A stretch of 38,753 nucleotides of DNA from Bacillota bacterium (GCA_017889705.1 JAGGAB010000033.1:1-38753); one strand, 5' to 3'; counted from the stretch's first letter, positions 15,613 to 24,458 are shown. The notes: generated by a model not told the origin, from the letters alone. Translations and numbers: made by a program.

Positions 15613-16059
15613 TTAGATTATGCCTTCAATATGCAGCATAACCTGAGCAATAAGTGTAGCGCAGATAAAGGTGCCTGTATACACGGCTAAGGCGACAACA
15701 ATGATCTTCCAGGACATTTTTTTGAAGGCTTCAAGATCTTTGCCAATGGATAAGCCGGCATAAGCCAGGATCGGTGTACATAAGGCTAAAAAGTCAACTT
15801 TGCCAGCGTAAAACGTAATAGTTTTGGCAATCGGCGAAATCGGCGCAGTTGCAAGCAGTGCTACAACAGAGACCCAAAACACCATCGGAAATTTGACGGG
15901 GATTATGTGGGTCAGGCCGACACCAACCAGCGTAATGATAAGCATAATTGCATAACCAATCGCGGCATCACCCATTGGTGTATTATAGCCAATGGCATTA
16001 CCGACAACTGTCATAATACCGATCAAAATTAAGGCAATCGTCAAATCGCGAAAATTCAT
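15613..16059 (-). CDS. Small membrane protein, partner of the DUF3100-like protein
   Basis: A 148-residue protein with about five hydrophobic helices (for example AIALILIGIMTVVGNAIG, YAIMLIITLVGVGLTHIIP and the C-terminal IIVVALAVYTGTFICATLIA). A conserved-looking loop, AGLSIGKDLEAFKKMSWK, precedes the last helix and recalls the second half of several secondary carriers, but I cannot assign a characterised family. Its ATG overlaps the stop of the upstream gene by one base (TAATG), with a G-rich ribosome site inside that gene. The two are therefore translationally coupled and probably form one two-subunit membrane complex. A terminator follows. Confidence 0.75.
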   Translation of the reverse strand: MNFRDLTIALILIGIMTVVGNAIGYNTPMGDAAIGYAIMLIITLVGVGLTHIIPVKFPMVFWVSVVALLATAPISPIAKTITFYAGKVDFLALCTPILAYAGLSIGKDLEAFKKMSWKIIVVALAVYTGTFICATLIAQVMLHIEGII

Positions 16060-16868
16060 TATGCATCAACCCCCTTGGTATCGTTTTTTCGCCCTAGAAT
16101 AGGTTTAAGCCAAGTATAGAGCTTTTCGGTAACCGGGAGTGAGATAAACAGCGAGAAGTAAATGCCGATAATCGTAGTCAAGAGATTGGAAGCACCGGCA
16201 TACATTAAAATTTCATTGGCCTTGTCAGGGAATACCGCTTTAATCGCGCCGGAAGCGGCAGCCATCATGCTGCCTGAACCAACACCTGCGCCCATAGCTA
16301 AGGCATAGGGGTGGAAAATATTAAGAGCCGCCAGATAGCCTGCCAGTAAGCCTAGCCATACGGCACCAAATAAAGTACCGCAGATATAAATCGACATAAC
16401 GCCACGGCCTTCCGGTGAACTTAAGCCGTATTTCTCACTGATAATGGCAATATTAGGTTCGCGGTCAATCGAGAAAGTCGCCCCAATAGCTTCACGGCCA
16501 AGTCCGAGAGCAATGGCAATCGGTAGACCTAGAATTACGGTGCCCAGGAAATGTCCCAGTTCCTGTAAAGATAAGGAGAGGCCGGACTGAGCAACTTTTA
16601 CGACTTGAGGGCCGATTACGGTTCCAAGCTTAGTCACCAGCATGAGAGTAGTGACGCCAAGCACGGCAGTAGCCAGATTCATTTCTTCTGATTTAATTAC
16701 TTTTAGTTTGGGAACGCTCAAAATACCGCCGATAACCATGGCATATAGCATAGGCAGGAATAGCAACACCCCCGGCCCGACAGGAATTTTTTTCGCGCCA
16801 ATCCATTCGCAGATCATAACAATGATAAGTGCGATACAATGGATTCTCCAGTTTTTCAAAATGTCCAT
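16059..16868 (-). CDS. DUF3100-like polytopic membrane protein
   Basis: A 269-residue protein with about seven hydrophobic segments. The opening MDILKNWRIHCIALIIVMI, the segment VGPGVLLFLPMLYAMVIGGI and a Gly/Ser-rich LAMGAGVGSGSMMAAASGAI stretch resemble proteins I recall as DUF3100, a family of unknown function often found next to M20 amidohydrolases; the match is from memory. The ATG has the strong site AAGGAGG. The gene is divergent from an M20 amidohydrolase (17031) with 162 bases between, and overlaps the 148-residue partner by one base. The arrangement suggests a carrier for the amide or peptide substrate (or product) of that enzyme. This is inference, as no transport motif proves it. 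Confidence 0.75.
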   Translation of the reverse strand: MDILKNWRIHCIALIIVMICEWIGAKKIPVGPGVLLFLPMLYAMVIGGILSVPKLKVIKSEEMNLATAVLGVTTLMLVTKLGTVIGPQVVKVAQSGLSLSLQELGHFLGTVILGLPIAIALGLGREAIGATFSIDREPNIAIISEKYGLSSPEGRGVMSIYICGTLFGAVWLGLLAGYLAALNIFHPYALAMGAGVGSGSMMAAASGAIKAVFPDKANEILMYAGASNLLTTIIGIYFSLFISLPVTEKLYTWLKPILGRKNDTKGVDA

Positions 16869-17030
16869 TGGTAATCCTCCTTTATATTTTTGGTGAAAAC
16901 ATTGAGCAAAACTTGGAGCTATTATATCACATAATATTCCTTTATGGTAGAATTATAATTAACTAAGTCATACTTTCTCGCAAAAATCAAGGCGCGAAAA
17001 GTGGTATATACATAATAAGGAGTCTGAGTT
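16869..17030. promoter_or_regulatory. Divergent promoter region between DUF3100 pair and M20 gene
   Basis: On the forward strand ATTATA (16921-16926) reads as TATAAT leftward, a likely -10 for the membrane-protein pair. TATAAT (16954-16959) is a candidate rightward -10. The two boxes are only ~30 bases apart, so expression of both units may be coupled. The -35 boxes are poor in both directions, so an activator may be needed. Confidence 0.4.
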
Positions 17031-18338
17031 ATGGAAACTATTGAATTAAAGAAAAAAATTTGCAGTGTGATTGATGAACATCAGGAAACCATCATTGCGC
17101 TGGCAAAGGAAATTGAACAGCACCCGGAATTGGGTTATAAAGAACAAGTAACTTCACAACTAGTTCAACGCTTTTTTGAAAAGCTTGATGTGCCGTATGA
17201 GACAGGACTTGCCATTACTGGCGTTAAAGGCCGGCTAAAAGGGCAAAGCGAGGGTCCGAATGTCGCTATCTTGGGCGAACTGGATGCCGTTATCTGTCCT
17301 GACAGTGCCTGTGCCGACCCGGCAACCGGCGCCGCCCATGCCTGCGGCCATCACCTCCAGCTAGGAGCAATGCTCGGAGCGGCCTTGGGATTAAAATGCA
17401 GTGGTGCCGGAGAGCAGCTTGGCGGCAATATAACCTTTATGGCTGTGCCGGCTGAGGAATATGTTGAGATTGCCTATAGGCTGAAACTGAAAGAAGCAGG
17501 CAAGCTGCATTATCTTGGCGGCAAACAGGAACTTATCTACCAAGGCGCATTTGATGATGTTGATATGGCCATGATGATGCACTCGGCCAAGGAAAAGCCG
17601 CAGCCTACCGTGCAAATTGGGGAGTCGAGCAATGGCTTTGTTGGTAAAACCATCCGCTATATTGGTCAAGAAGCTCATGCTGCCGAAGCGCCTGACCAGG
17701 GTATTAATGCGCTTAATGCTGCGATGCTTGGGCTTATGGGAATTCATGCGCTGCGCGAAACTTTCCGTGATGATGACATCATTCGCGTTCACCCTATCAT
17801 TACCAAAGGCGGCGATCTCGTAAACAGTGTGCCGGCAGATGTGCGCATGGAAACCTATGTAAGGGCTAAAACCATGCAAGCCATTGATGCCACCCATAGC
17901 AAGGTTGATCGGGCGCTTAGAGCCGGCGGCGATGCAGTAGGTGCGCAAACCATAATTCAATCGCTTCCAGGCTATTTGCCGCTGCACTGCTCGGCACCTT
18001 TCAACCAATTGTTTGTTGAAAATGCGGCCCAGTTTGTATCGCGGGAAAATATCGAGAACTCCGGACATTTTAGCGCTTCCACCGACATGGGGGATGTGTC
18101 CCATCTTATGCCGGTAATTCATCCTTATATTGGTGGAACCACCGGGGCGCTGCATACCCGCGAGTTTTGCGCAGTGGATTACTATGCGGCCTGTGTGCTG
18201 CCTGCCAAACTTATGGCGATGACAGTTGTTGATTTGCTTACCGACAATGCCAAACAGGCTAAAAACATCCTGGAAGCGTATTCGCCGCTAATGACCAAGG
18301 ATGAGTATATTAAAAAATTGGACAGCTATTTTTCTTAG
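17031..18338 (+). CDS. M20-family amidohydrolase / peptidase
   Basis: A 435-residue cytoplasmic zinc-peptidase-like enzyme of the M20D/AbgB-like group. The N-terminal catalytic domain has HPELGYKE, LGELDAV, the metal motif H103-A-C-G-H107 and P-A-E-E143. The insert/dimerisation domain has the conserved His segment GQEAHAAEAPDQGINALNA, and STDMGDVSHLMPVIHPYIGG with a final GALHTREF supplies the last ligands. Relatives hydrolyse amide bonds in N-acyl amino acids, small peptides or p-aminobenzoyl-glutamate, so the exact substrate is open. AAGGAG precedes the ATG. It is divergent from the DUF3100-type membrane pair, which may import its substrate, and ends at a strong bidirectional terminator. 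Confidence 0.9.
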   Translation: METIELKKKICSVIDEHQETIIALAKEIEQHPELGYKEQVTSQLVQRFFEKLDVPYETGLAITGVKGRLKGQSEGPNVAILGELDAVICPDSACADPATGAAHACGHHLQLGAMLGAALGLKCSGAGEQLGGNITFMAVPAEEYVEIAYRLKLKEAGKLHYLGGKQELIYQGAFDDVDMAMMMHSAKEKPQPTVQIGESSNGFVGKTIRYIGQEAHAAEAPDQGINALNAAMLGLMGIHALRETFRDDDIIRVHPIITKGGDLVNSVPADVRMETYVRAKTMQAIDATHSKVDRALRAGGDAVGAQTIIQSLPGYLPLHCSAPFNQLFVENAAQFVSRENIENSGHFSASTDMGDVSHLMPVIHPYIGGTTGALHTREFCAVDYYAACVLPAKLMAMTVVDLLTDNAKQAKNILEAYSPLMTKDEYIKKLDSYFS

Positions 18339-18382
18339 TTGACGATTCAAACGTGTAAATTGTAATGAAACTGTCAGTATAG

Positions 18383-18424
18383 AAAAACGGCCAGACTCAG
18401 CTAGGCGAGTTTTGGCCGTTTTTT
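18383..18424. terminator. Bidirectional intrinsic terminator
   Basis: AACGGCCA (18386-18393) pairs with TGGCCGTT (18413-18420), with an inner ACTC/GAGT pairing, flanked by AAAA and TTTT. It serves both the M20 gene and the convergent kinase gene. Confidence 0.87.
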
Positions 18425-18464
18425 AGTTGAACAAGAGCGTGCAATTTGCGGTAAACTTGAGCTA

Positions 18465-20102
18465 TTACCGGATAAATTTTACGGAGACACTTGTCCCCAG
18501 AGTATTTGATTGAATCAATAACCTGGCATTATGTCTGGCGGCGATGCTAAAGCAGACAGCCAATCCTAAGCCAGTGCCATTTTCTTTGGTGGTAACAAAA
18601 GGTGTACCGAGCTTATCTAATATTTCTTCGGGAATTCCTTTGCCGTTATCTTGAACTTGTAGCACAATTGTTTGATAATCCATTAACGTGCATATTTCTA
18701 TAATTCCGCCATGATCTACAGCATCTAATGCATTTCGCACTAAATTAATAACAAGTTGGCGAATTTCATTTTTATCTAGTAGCAAAGTTTGAATATCGCC
18801 TGGTAGCCAACGAATAATTTTGCTTTCGCGAGCTGCCTCTAAAGATAACAAAGGCAGCAATGCATTAATTATTTGGTTTAGATTATGTATTTCTTTCTTT
18901 AGTGATTTGTTCTTGGCTAATGAAAGATATTCTGTAATAATTTTATTTGCGCAGTCTAATTCTTCAATCATCAGATCATATTGATTTACATGCTCTTGAT
19001 AACATTGTTTACTTCTCAATAATTGCAAATAACCACGAACTGTAGTCATGGGATTTCTTATTTCATGGGCTAGGCCGGCTGCCATTTCACCAACCAAACT
19101 TAGCCGGTCAAGACGTTCAAGTTCTTTTGAAAAATGTTTTTGTTCTGTTATGTCTATATCAATGCAGATAAACTCTTTTTTTCCGGTAGACAAGCTAATG
19201 GGAAACAAAGTTGCATAAACATATTTATCGTTTCCGTTTTTATTTTTAATTTTCCATTCGGCAGGCCCATGCAGTGAATTGGTAAGGTTAATTTTGTTCA
19301 AGATGACTAGTAAATCGGTATATTCATTATCGAACAGGATCTCTTTACTTGAATGTCCGATTACATCGGCTTGTTTAAAACCGTACAACTCCTCCGAAGC
19401 TTTATTCCAGAAAGTGATGTTACCATATTCGTCATAAGCCTGGATAGCCACATTTGCCATATTGTTAAATATTAAAAAAATTTGTTCATCACTGCGTTGC
19501 AGTGCTTGTTTTTGTTGTTCAATTTGTCTAAGGCGAGGTAGTGCCAAATCAGCTAGCATTTCTGCAAATTCAACTGAGAAATACATAATATCGTCAAGTT
19601 TTTTTTGCGTATATATAGGAACTCTGTCAAGAGCAGCCAGGTAAGCCTTTTTATCGAAACCGTGGCGTTCGGCTTGTCGTATAAAGTAATCGATATCAGG
19701 TTTTTCAAATAAAAACTGCCCTTGAAAAATATTGGCTACATGTACTCCATCAATAATAATTGGAGCAACTGCATCAAATAATCCATTTGGACATTTATAG
19801 CAAAGATACGGTTTGGTATTCATATGGTTGGCAAGCCTAGCGGGAATGCAATCGTGGCTTTGTTTGCATAGTTTTTTTGAACTTGCATTTTTCAGATGGA
19901 AATTTTTGCAAATATCTTGCCACCCAATCGCTACTAGTATAGTTCCTTTGACATCAAGAATTCCTGACGGGATTCCTGTTGCTTGATAAAATCGTTGCAT
20001 AAGCTTATTAAGTTTGCTTATGTCTACTAAATCGCTAAAATTATAGGGCATGATGCCATCCTCATACATGTGAGAGTTAATTCTCCCTTTTGAAATTTTC
20101 AT
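18465..20102 (-). CDS. PocR-PAS sensor histidine kinase
   Basis: A 545-residue soluble kinase with no membrane helices. Residues ~20-190 are a PocR-type ligand domain (DISKLNKLMQRFYQATGIPS, cysteines C65, C79, C85, C101 and C104, and VANIFQGQFLFEKPD). A PAS domain follows (~205-320, ending ICIDIDITEQK). The HisKA dimerisation helix carries H346 (GLAHEIRNPMTTVRGYLQ), and the HATPase domain has N, G1 and G2 boxes (NLVRNALDAV, DNGKGI, GTGLGL). This layout resembles KinA-type sporulation kinases and other Bacillota kinases. PocR domains bind small molecules such as diols. The longest start (20102) has no ribosome site; ATG 20051 (residue 18) is better placed after GAGGATG. No response regulator lies nearby, so it is an orphan. 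Confidence 0.9.
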   Translation of the reverse strand: MKISKGRINSHMYEDGIMPYNFSDLVDISKLNKLMQRFYQATGIPSGILDVKGTILVAIGWQDICKNFHLKNASSKKLCKQSHDCIPARLANHMNTKPYLCYKCPNGLFDAVAPIIIDGVHVANIFQGQFLFEKPDIDYFIRQAERHGFDKKAYLAALDRVPIYTQKKLDDIMYFSVEFAEMLADLALPRLRQIEQQKQALQRSDEQIFLIFNNMANVAIQAYDEYGNITFWNKASEELYGFKQADVIGHSSKEILFDNEYTDLLVILNKINLTNSLHGPAEWKIKNKNGNDKYVYATLFPISLSTGKKEFICIDIDITEQKHFSKELERLDRLSLVGEMAAGLAHEIRNPMTTVRGYLQLLRSKQCYQEHVNQYDLMIEELDCANKIITEYLSLAKNKSLKKEIHNLNQIINALLPLLSLEAARESKIIRWLPGDIQTLLLDKNEIRQLVINLVRNALDAVDHGGIIEICTLMDYQTIVLQVQDNGKGIPEEILDKLGTPFVTTKENGTGLGLAVCFSIAARHNARLLIQSNTLGTSVSVKFIR

Positions 20103-20215
20103 TATGGAAGAAATTTACTATTTATCTTGTTTTTCTTCAATGATGTATAAAAATCCTTCCAAATAAGTAATGTATTGGAAATAATTTTATTCATCCCACA
20201 TTTTATTCATTAATT

Positions 20216-20224
20216 TGGTATAAT
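20216..20224 (+). promoter_or_regulatory. Extended -10 promoter for the LysR gene
   Basis: TGG followed by TATAAT (20219-20224) is a good extended -10 box; no clear -35 lies 17 bases upstream. It is about 70 bases before the chosen TTG start of the regulator and may drive lysR-pxpB-pxpC. Confidence 0.5.
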
Positions 20225-20294
20225 ATAAACAAATTTCAACATTTTGAAAGTCAAAATATAGTTGATTACTATGCAAGACTTTGGAGTGATTTTT

Positions 20295-21182
20295 TTGGAA
20301 ATACGGCAATTAAAAACCTTTATGAGTATTGTCAAGTTTGGCAATTTTTCGCAGGCTGCGCAATTTCTTGGCTATACACAGTCTACCGCGACAACGCATA
20401 TTCAGCTTTTGGAGAAAGAATTGAATACTGTTCTTTTTGAGCGGTTTGGTCATCAGCTAATGCTTACCGGCGATGGGGAGCGTCTATATGATTATGCCGA
20501 GCGCATTACCAAACTTGCCGATGAAGCAAAAAATGCCCTTGATGATTTTTCTGTTCCCAGGGGACCTCTTACCATTGGTGTGCCGGAATCGCTTTGTGTG
20601 TACCGGTTAAAGAATTTACTGCGTGAATATGCACTTGTTTATCCTGAAGTTGAATTGAAAGTAAAAATAGGTATATCCAGCGATTTTCGCACTATGCTGC
20701 GCAAGAATATGATGGATATTGCTTTTTTTCTGGAAGAAAAGATTCAAGAGACCGATTTGGTCAGTAAGCTGCTGTGGACTGAGCCGGTGGCGCTACTTGC
20801 TGCGCCCGGCCATGAACTTAGCAAACTGGCTGGAGTACAGGTGAAACACCTAGAGAATCAGACACTTATTTTTCCGGATTCGGGCAGCAGCTACCGGACC
20901 TTGCTAGAGGAAAGCATGGAAAAAGCGGCTGTCCAACCGAGTAATACATTAGAAATATGCCAAATTGAAGTTATAAAGCAATTGGTTAGCAGTAATATTG
21001 GGTTGACGATACTTCCGGTTGTAGCCGCACAACAAGAATTGGCAGCTGGTACCTTAGTGGCGCTGCCGTGGCTGGGGCCTGAATTTCAGATCAATGCTTT
21101 TCTTGCGTATCACCGGGATAAATGGCTTTCTTCCAGCATTCAGGCTTTCCATAAGCTTGTGCAGGAAAGGTTATTGAAATGA
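20295..21182 (+). CDS. LysR-type transcriptional regulator
   Basis: A regulator of 295 residues from TTG 20295. The start was chosen because GGAGTGA (20283-20289) sits 5 bases upstream and the protein then begins in the usual LysR way (MEIRQLKTFMSIVKFGNFSQ). An earlier in-frame ATG (20262) would add 11 residues and lacks such a site. The winged helix-turn-helix (AAQFLGYTQSTATTHIQLLE, then LFERFGHQLMLTGDG) is followed by a linker helix and the periplasmic-binding-like effector domain (GPLTIGVPESLCVYRLKNLL). It is transcribed in the same direction as pxpB, 34 bases ahead, so it probably controls the 5-oxoproline genes, a role played by KipR (a different family) in B. subtilis. The effector is unknown; 5-oxoproline is a reasonable guess. 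Confidence 0.92.
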   Translation: MEIRQLKTFMSIVKFGNFSQAAQFLGYTQSTATTHIQLLEKELNTVLFERFGHQLMLTGDGERLYDYAERITKLADEAKNALDDFSVPRGPLTIGVPESLCVYRLKNLLREYALVYPEVELKVKIGISSDFRTMLRKNMMDIAFFLEEKIQETDLVSKLLWTEPVALLAAPGHELSKLAGVQVKHLENQTLIFPDSGSSYRTLLEESMEKAAVQPSNTLEICQIEVIKQLVSSNIGLTILPVVAAQQELAAGTLVALPWLGPEFQINAFLAYHRDKWLSSSIQAFHKLVQERLLK

Positions 21183-21216
21183 TTTTTAGTTCAGGAAGAA
21201 AAAGGAGAGGTCGGTT

Positions 21217-21975
21217 ATGAGCAAGTGCATGCCTGATGTCAAGCTGCTTACAGCAGGAGAATATGGGCTGGTGATTGAATTTGCCGCAGAGATTTCTCCT
21301 GCTGTTAACCGGCTTGTACAGCAGGTGGCAGGATTGCTTGCCGGCAGCTCGATTAATGGAATCATTGAGATGGTACCGACCTACCGTACGATTATGATTT
21401 ATTTTGACCCGTTTATGATTACCCGGCAGGAATTAACGGCCTGTATTGAACGGCTGCTGGGAGGCATAGATTGCGAAAGCAGTCAGGTAACAGGGGCAAA
21501 GACTGTTTATGTGCCTGTGTGTTATGGCGGTGTGCTGGGACCTGATTTGGAATATGTGGCTCGCTATACTGGTCTCGCGGCAGCAGAGGTGATTGTCTTG
21601 CATACGGCTGTACCTTATCTGATATATATGCTGGGCTTTACTCCGGGATTTCCTTATTTAGGTGGCCTGCCGGCTCAGCTTACTGTACCTCGACAGGAAA
21701 AACCGAGGGTTAAAGTGCCGGCCGGTTCGGTAGGAATTGGTGGTAGCCAGACCGGTCTTTATCCGGTAGAAAGTCCGGGTGAATGGTGGCTGATTGGACG
21801 TACGCCGGTTAAAGCTTTTAACCCCAAGAACAGCCAGCCCTTTTTGTTTTCCCCTGGCGACTATCTGCATTTTTATGCGATAAGCGTGGACGAGTATTTT
21901 GCTATTCGCCGCCAAGTGGAAGCAGGTACTTATATACCGCGAATTTGTCAGGGTAGTGAGGGTGATACAAAGTGA
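21217..21975 (+). CDS. pxpB: 5-oxoprolinase subunit PxpB (KipI/AHS1), copy 1
   Basis: A 252-residue protein of the KipI/AHS1 family. With PxpA and PxpC it forms the ATP-dependent bacterial 5-oxoprolinase that opens L-5-oxoproline to glutamate. Family marks are VPVCYGGVLGPDLEYVA, YMLGFTPGFPYLGGL and VPAGSVGIGGSQTGLYP followed by WWLIGRTP. ATG 21217 has AAAAAGGAGAGG upstream. Its last 4 bases (GTGA) overlap the start of pxpC, giving translational coupling. The pair follows the LysR gene. It differs clearly from copy 2 at 26079 (for example GGLPAQLTVPRQEKPRVKVP against GGMEEKIATPRRSSPRLEIP), so they are old paralogues. One of the two pairs may act on another substrate. The same fold supplies half of the carboxyltransferase in urea carboxylase. 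Confidence 0.92.
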   Translation: MSKCMPDVKLLTAGEYGLVIEFAAEISPAVNRLVQQVAGLLAGSSINGIIEMVPTYRTIMIYFDPFMITRQELTACIERLLGGIDCESSQVTGAKTVYVPVCYGGVLGPDLEYVARYTGLAAAEVIVLHTAVPYLIYMLGFTPGFPYLGGLPAQLTVPRQEKPRVKVPAGSVGIGGSQTGLYPVESPGEWWLIGRTPVKAFNPKNSQPFLFSPGDYLHFYAISVDEYFAIRRQVEAGTYIPRICQGSEGDTK

Positions 21976-22913
21976 TTACCGTTATTCAGCAAGGGTTGTT
22001 TACAACAGTACAGGATGAGGGACGTTGGGGTTACCAGGCTTACGGTTTGCCGGTAGCCGGGATGATGGATCGGTACTCTGGGCGCATTGTAAATATGCTG
22101 GCAGGCAATAAAGAGCAGGCCGCTGTTCTCGAAATGACCGGTTTGGGTGCGGTGTTTAAGTTTGATGAGGAGCAGTTTGTGGCTGTAGGCGGTGCCGATA
22201 TGGGGGTTAGGGTAAATGGCACAGCTGTGCCTAACTGGTCGGCTTTTTTTGTACCGAAGAATGGAGAAGTGCGATTTGCGGAAGTGGTCAGTGGCTATCG
22301 CTCCTATATGGCAGTGCGGGGTGGAATCGACGTTCCGGTGGTGTTAGGCAGTCGGTCTACTTGTGTTAAGGCTGGCGTGGGTGGTTATGAAGGTCGGCCG
22401 CTGCGACAGGGGGATGTATTGGCTATTGGTCAGCAAGGCCAGGGACAACACCGGGAGCAGATACTGCCTGATGACTTTGTGCCAACATATGATAACAAGA
22501 TTACGGTGCGGGTTATCTTGGGGCCGCAGCACACTATGTTTTCCGAGGAAGTAATGGCGGATTTTTTCGCAAAACCTTATACAGTTACCAAACAAGCCGA
22601 CAGGGTGGGGTACCGCCTGACAGGTACCCGGATATTGCCAATTGGCAAAGCCGATATTATTTCTGACGCTATGTACCAAGGGGCGATTCAGATTGCTTCC
22701 CATGGTATGCCGTTTATTATGTTGGCTGATCATCAGACTACCGGTGGTTTTGCCAAGCTTGGTTATGTTATTCAGAGTGACTTGCCCAAAATTGCGCAAG
22801 TTAAAACAGGGGACAGTATTCGGTTTTGTTGTGTCAATGAAGCCGAGGCACTTGTCGCTCTCCGGGAGGAACAGCAAGTATACCGAGTGGTTTCTGACAT
22901 AGTAGCCAGGTAA
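21972..22913 (+). CDS. pxpC: 5-oxoprolinase subunit PxpC (KipA/AHS2), copy 1
   Basis: A 313-residue KipA/AHS2-family protein, partner of the pxpB with which it overlaps by 4 bases (start GTG 21972). Typical segments are the opening VIQQGLFTTVQDEGRWGYQ, GLPVAGMMDRYSGRIVNMLA, AVRGGIDVPVVLGSRST, DRVGYRLTGTRI and ILSDG-like PFIMLADHQTTGGFAKLGYV. Databases often name this family biotin-dependent carboxyltransferase-like because of its homology to urea carboxylase, but in the PxpABC complex it acts in ATP-dependent ring opening of 5-oxoproline. It is the last gene before a terminator and a new promoter, so copy 1 forms a separate unit from pxpA and copy 2. Confidence 0.92.
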   Translation: MITVIQQGLFTTVQDEGRWGYQAYGLPVAGMMDRYSGRIVNMLAGNKEQAAVLEMTGLGAVFKFDEEQFVAVGGADMGVRVNGTAVPNWSAFFVPKNGEVRFAEVVSGYRSYMAVRGGIDVPVVLGSRSTCVKAGVGGYEGRPLRQGDVLAIGQQGQGQHREQILPDDFVPTYDNKITVRVILGPQHTMFSEEVMADFFAKPYTVTKQADRVGYRLTGTRILPIGKADIISDAMYQGAIQIASHGMPFIMLADHQTTGGFAKLGYVIQSDLPKIAQVKTGDSIRFCCVNEAEALVALREEQQVYRVVSDIVAR

Positions 22914-22960
22914 AAAAATAGCTTTTGGAAAAATCGAATGCTGCTATTTGTTTTTTCAAA

Positions 22961-22989
22961 TTTACTTTCAGGCAGTTCGGTGCTATGAT
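22961..22989 (+). promoter_or_regulatory. Probable promoter upstream of the second pxp unit
   Basis: TTTACT (22961-22966) is separated by 17 bases from TATGAT (22984-22989), which is preceded by TGC, an extended -10. Transcription would start near 22996, before the terminator hairpin at 23019. The arrangement suggests a short leader RNA or attenuator for the operon starting at 23165. Confidence 0.5.
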
Positions 22990-23018
22990 GTAAAAAACTA
23001 AATTTCGCTGTAAGCAAT

Positions 23019-23067
23019 GACGCTTCAAACAAGGCCATTCCTTTGTTTGCAGCGTCTTTTTGTTTTT
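23019..23067 (+). terminator. Intrinsic terminator, possibly an attenuator
   Basis: GACGCTTCAAACAA (23019-23032) pairs with TTGTTTGCAGCGTC (23043-23056) with one mismatch, followed by TTTTTGTTTTT. It ends the pxpB-pxpC transcript. The promoter-like sequence just upstream would also place it in the leader of the next operon. Confidence 0.85.
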
Positions 23068-23080
23068 CCTGGTGACTAAC

Positions 23081-23103
23081 CTTCAGCTGGGGTTAAAATC
23101 CTT
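23081..23103. repeat. Partial copy of the CTTCAG-TGGGGTT repeat
   Basis: CTTCAGCTGGGGTTAAAATCC resembles the palindromic element at 12779-12808, but its right arm has decayed or was never present. Confidence 0.35.
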
Positions 23104-23164
23104 GAACTTGAATTTGTTTTACAGTGGAAGAAAAGCATCAAACAGAAATTAGGGGGGAACTAGT

Positions 23165-24391
23165 ATGGAACCAGTAAAAAATGTAAACACAGGTTATAAG
23201 AAGGCAGCAAAATCAAATTGGGATTTGCTGCTAGGGGCCGCATTCTTGATGGCTACGTCGGCTATTGGACCAGGATTTTTAACACAGACGACAGTGTTTA
23301 CCCAACAATTGGCGGCAAGCTTTGGTTTTGTTATTTTCATGTCCATTGTTTTGGATGTTGGAGCACAGCTTAATGTGTGGAGAATTATTGCGGTTTCAGA
23401 AAAGCGCGGTCAGGATATTGCGAATATGGTATTTCCCGGTTTGGGATATTTTATTGCCTCATTGATCGTATTAGGAGGTCTGGCGTTTAATATTGGCAAT
23501 ATTGCCGGAGCCGGCCTTGGAGTTAACGTAATATTGGGTGTAACGCCGATAACCGGTGCTATTATGAGTGCCGTAATTGCGATAGGAATTTTTCTTGTAA
23601 AAGAAGCAGGCAAGGCCATGGACCGATTTGCCCAGTTTGCCGGCTTTGTCATGATTGGTTTAACGGTCTATGTGGCATTTGCTTCAGCACCGCCAGTAGG
23701 GGAAGCTATTGTCAAAAGCATTGTCCCTGATAAAATCGATATGTTTGCCATCATTACGTTGGTAGGAGGTACGGTAGGCGGGTACATTACTTTTGCTGGC
23801 GGACATCGTCTGTTGGATGCCGGTGTTTGCGGCAAAGAAGCCTTGCCGGAAGTAACCAAAAGCTCGGTAACTGGTATTTTTGTTACTGCAATTATGCGGG
23901 TAGTATTATTTCTGGCTGCTCTTGGTATTGTTGCTCAAGGTCTGGCAATTGATCCGGCTAATCCGCCAGCCTCTGTGTTTAAGCTGGCAGCAGGCGATAT
24001 AGGCTACAAAGTATTCGGCATTGTTATGTGGGCTGCAGCTATTACTTCGGTTATTGGCGCTGCTTATACCTCGGTTTCCTTTATTAAAACGTTTAGCTCG
24101 ACAGTTGCTAATCATGAAAAGTATACGATTATTGCGTTTATCCTGGCATCTACGTTGATCTTTGCCATTGTTGGCCGCCCAGTCAAGGTGCTGGTGCTGG
24201 TAGGGGCGCTTAACGGACTTATCTTGCCAATTACGCTGGCTACTATATTAGTTGGTGCCTATATGAAAAAGATTGTTGGCGACTATAAACATCCGCTCTG
24301 GATGACTGTTTTTGGCGGAATCGTAGTTATTGTCATGACTTATATGGGCGGTTATACCTTAATTAAGGAATTGCCGAAATTATTCCTGTAG
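23165..24391 (+). CDS. Nramp-like permease of the YcsG type, without metal-binding motifs
   Basis: A 408-residue membrane protein with about 11 helices and an Nramp-type fold. It resembles B. subtilis YcsG, whose gene also lies in the pxp (kip) operon. The helix-1 motif that is DPGN in true metal carriers reads [13 protein letters not shown] here, and helix 6 reads [18 protein letters not shown], with no MPHN. Without the Asp, Asn and Met ligands, Mn/Fe transport is unlikely. As the first gene of the pxpA operon it may instead bring in 5-oxoproline or a related organic acid; this is inference from context. AGGGGGGAA precedes the ATG. Compare the canonical MntH at 9968. Confidence 0.87.
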   Translation: MEPVKNVNTGYKKAAKSNWDLLLGAAFLMATSAIGPGFLTQTTVFTQQLAASFGFVIFMSIVLDVGAQLNVWRIIAVSEKRGQDIANMVFPGLGYFIASLIVLGGLAFNIGNIAGAGLGVNVILGVTPITGAIMSAVIAIGIFLVKEAGKAMDRFAQFAGFVMIGLTVYVAFASAPPVGEAIVKSIVPDKIDMFAIITLVGGTVGGYITFAGGHRLLDAGVCGKEALPEVTKSSVTGIFVTAIMRVVLFLAALGIVAQGLAIDPANPPASVFKLAAGDIGYKVFGIVMWAAAITSVIGAAYTSVSFIKTFSSTVANHEKYTIIAFILASTLIFAIVGRPVKVLVLVGALNGLILPITLATILVGAYMKKIVGDYKHPLWMTVFGGIVVIVMTYMGGYTLIKELPKLFL

Positions 24392-24458
24392 TCTAGAGGC
24401 AAACAAGCAGCTGCGACGAAGTTACTACGTAACCAGTACTATTTGGAGGTATAACGAT

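Noticed and set aside
17391..18155. A 254-codon reverse open frame
   Set aside because: It is antisense to the M20 amidohydrolase, has no start context, and its His/Arg/Tyr-rich composition is typical of a shadow frame.
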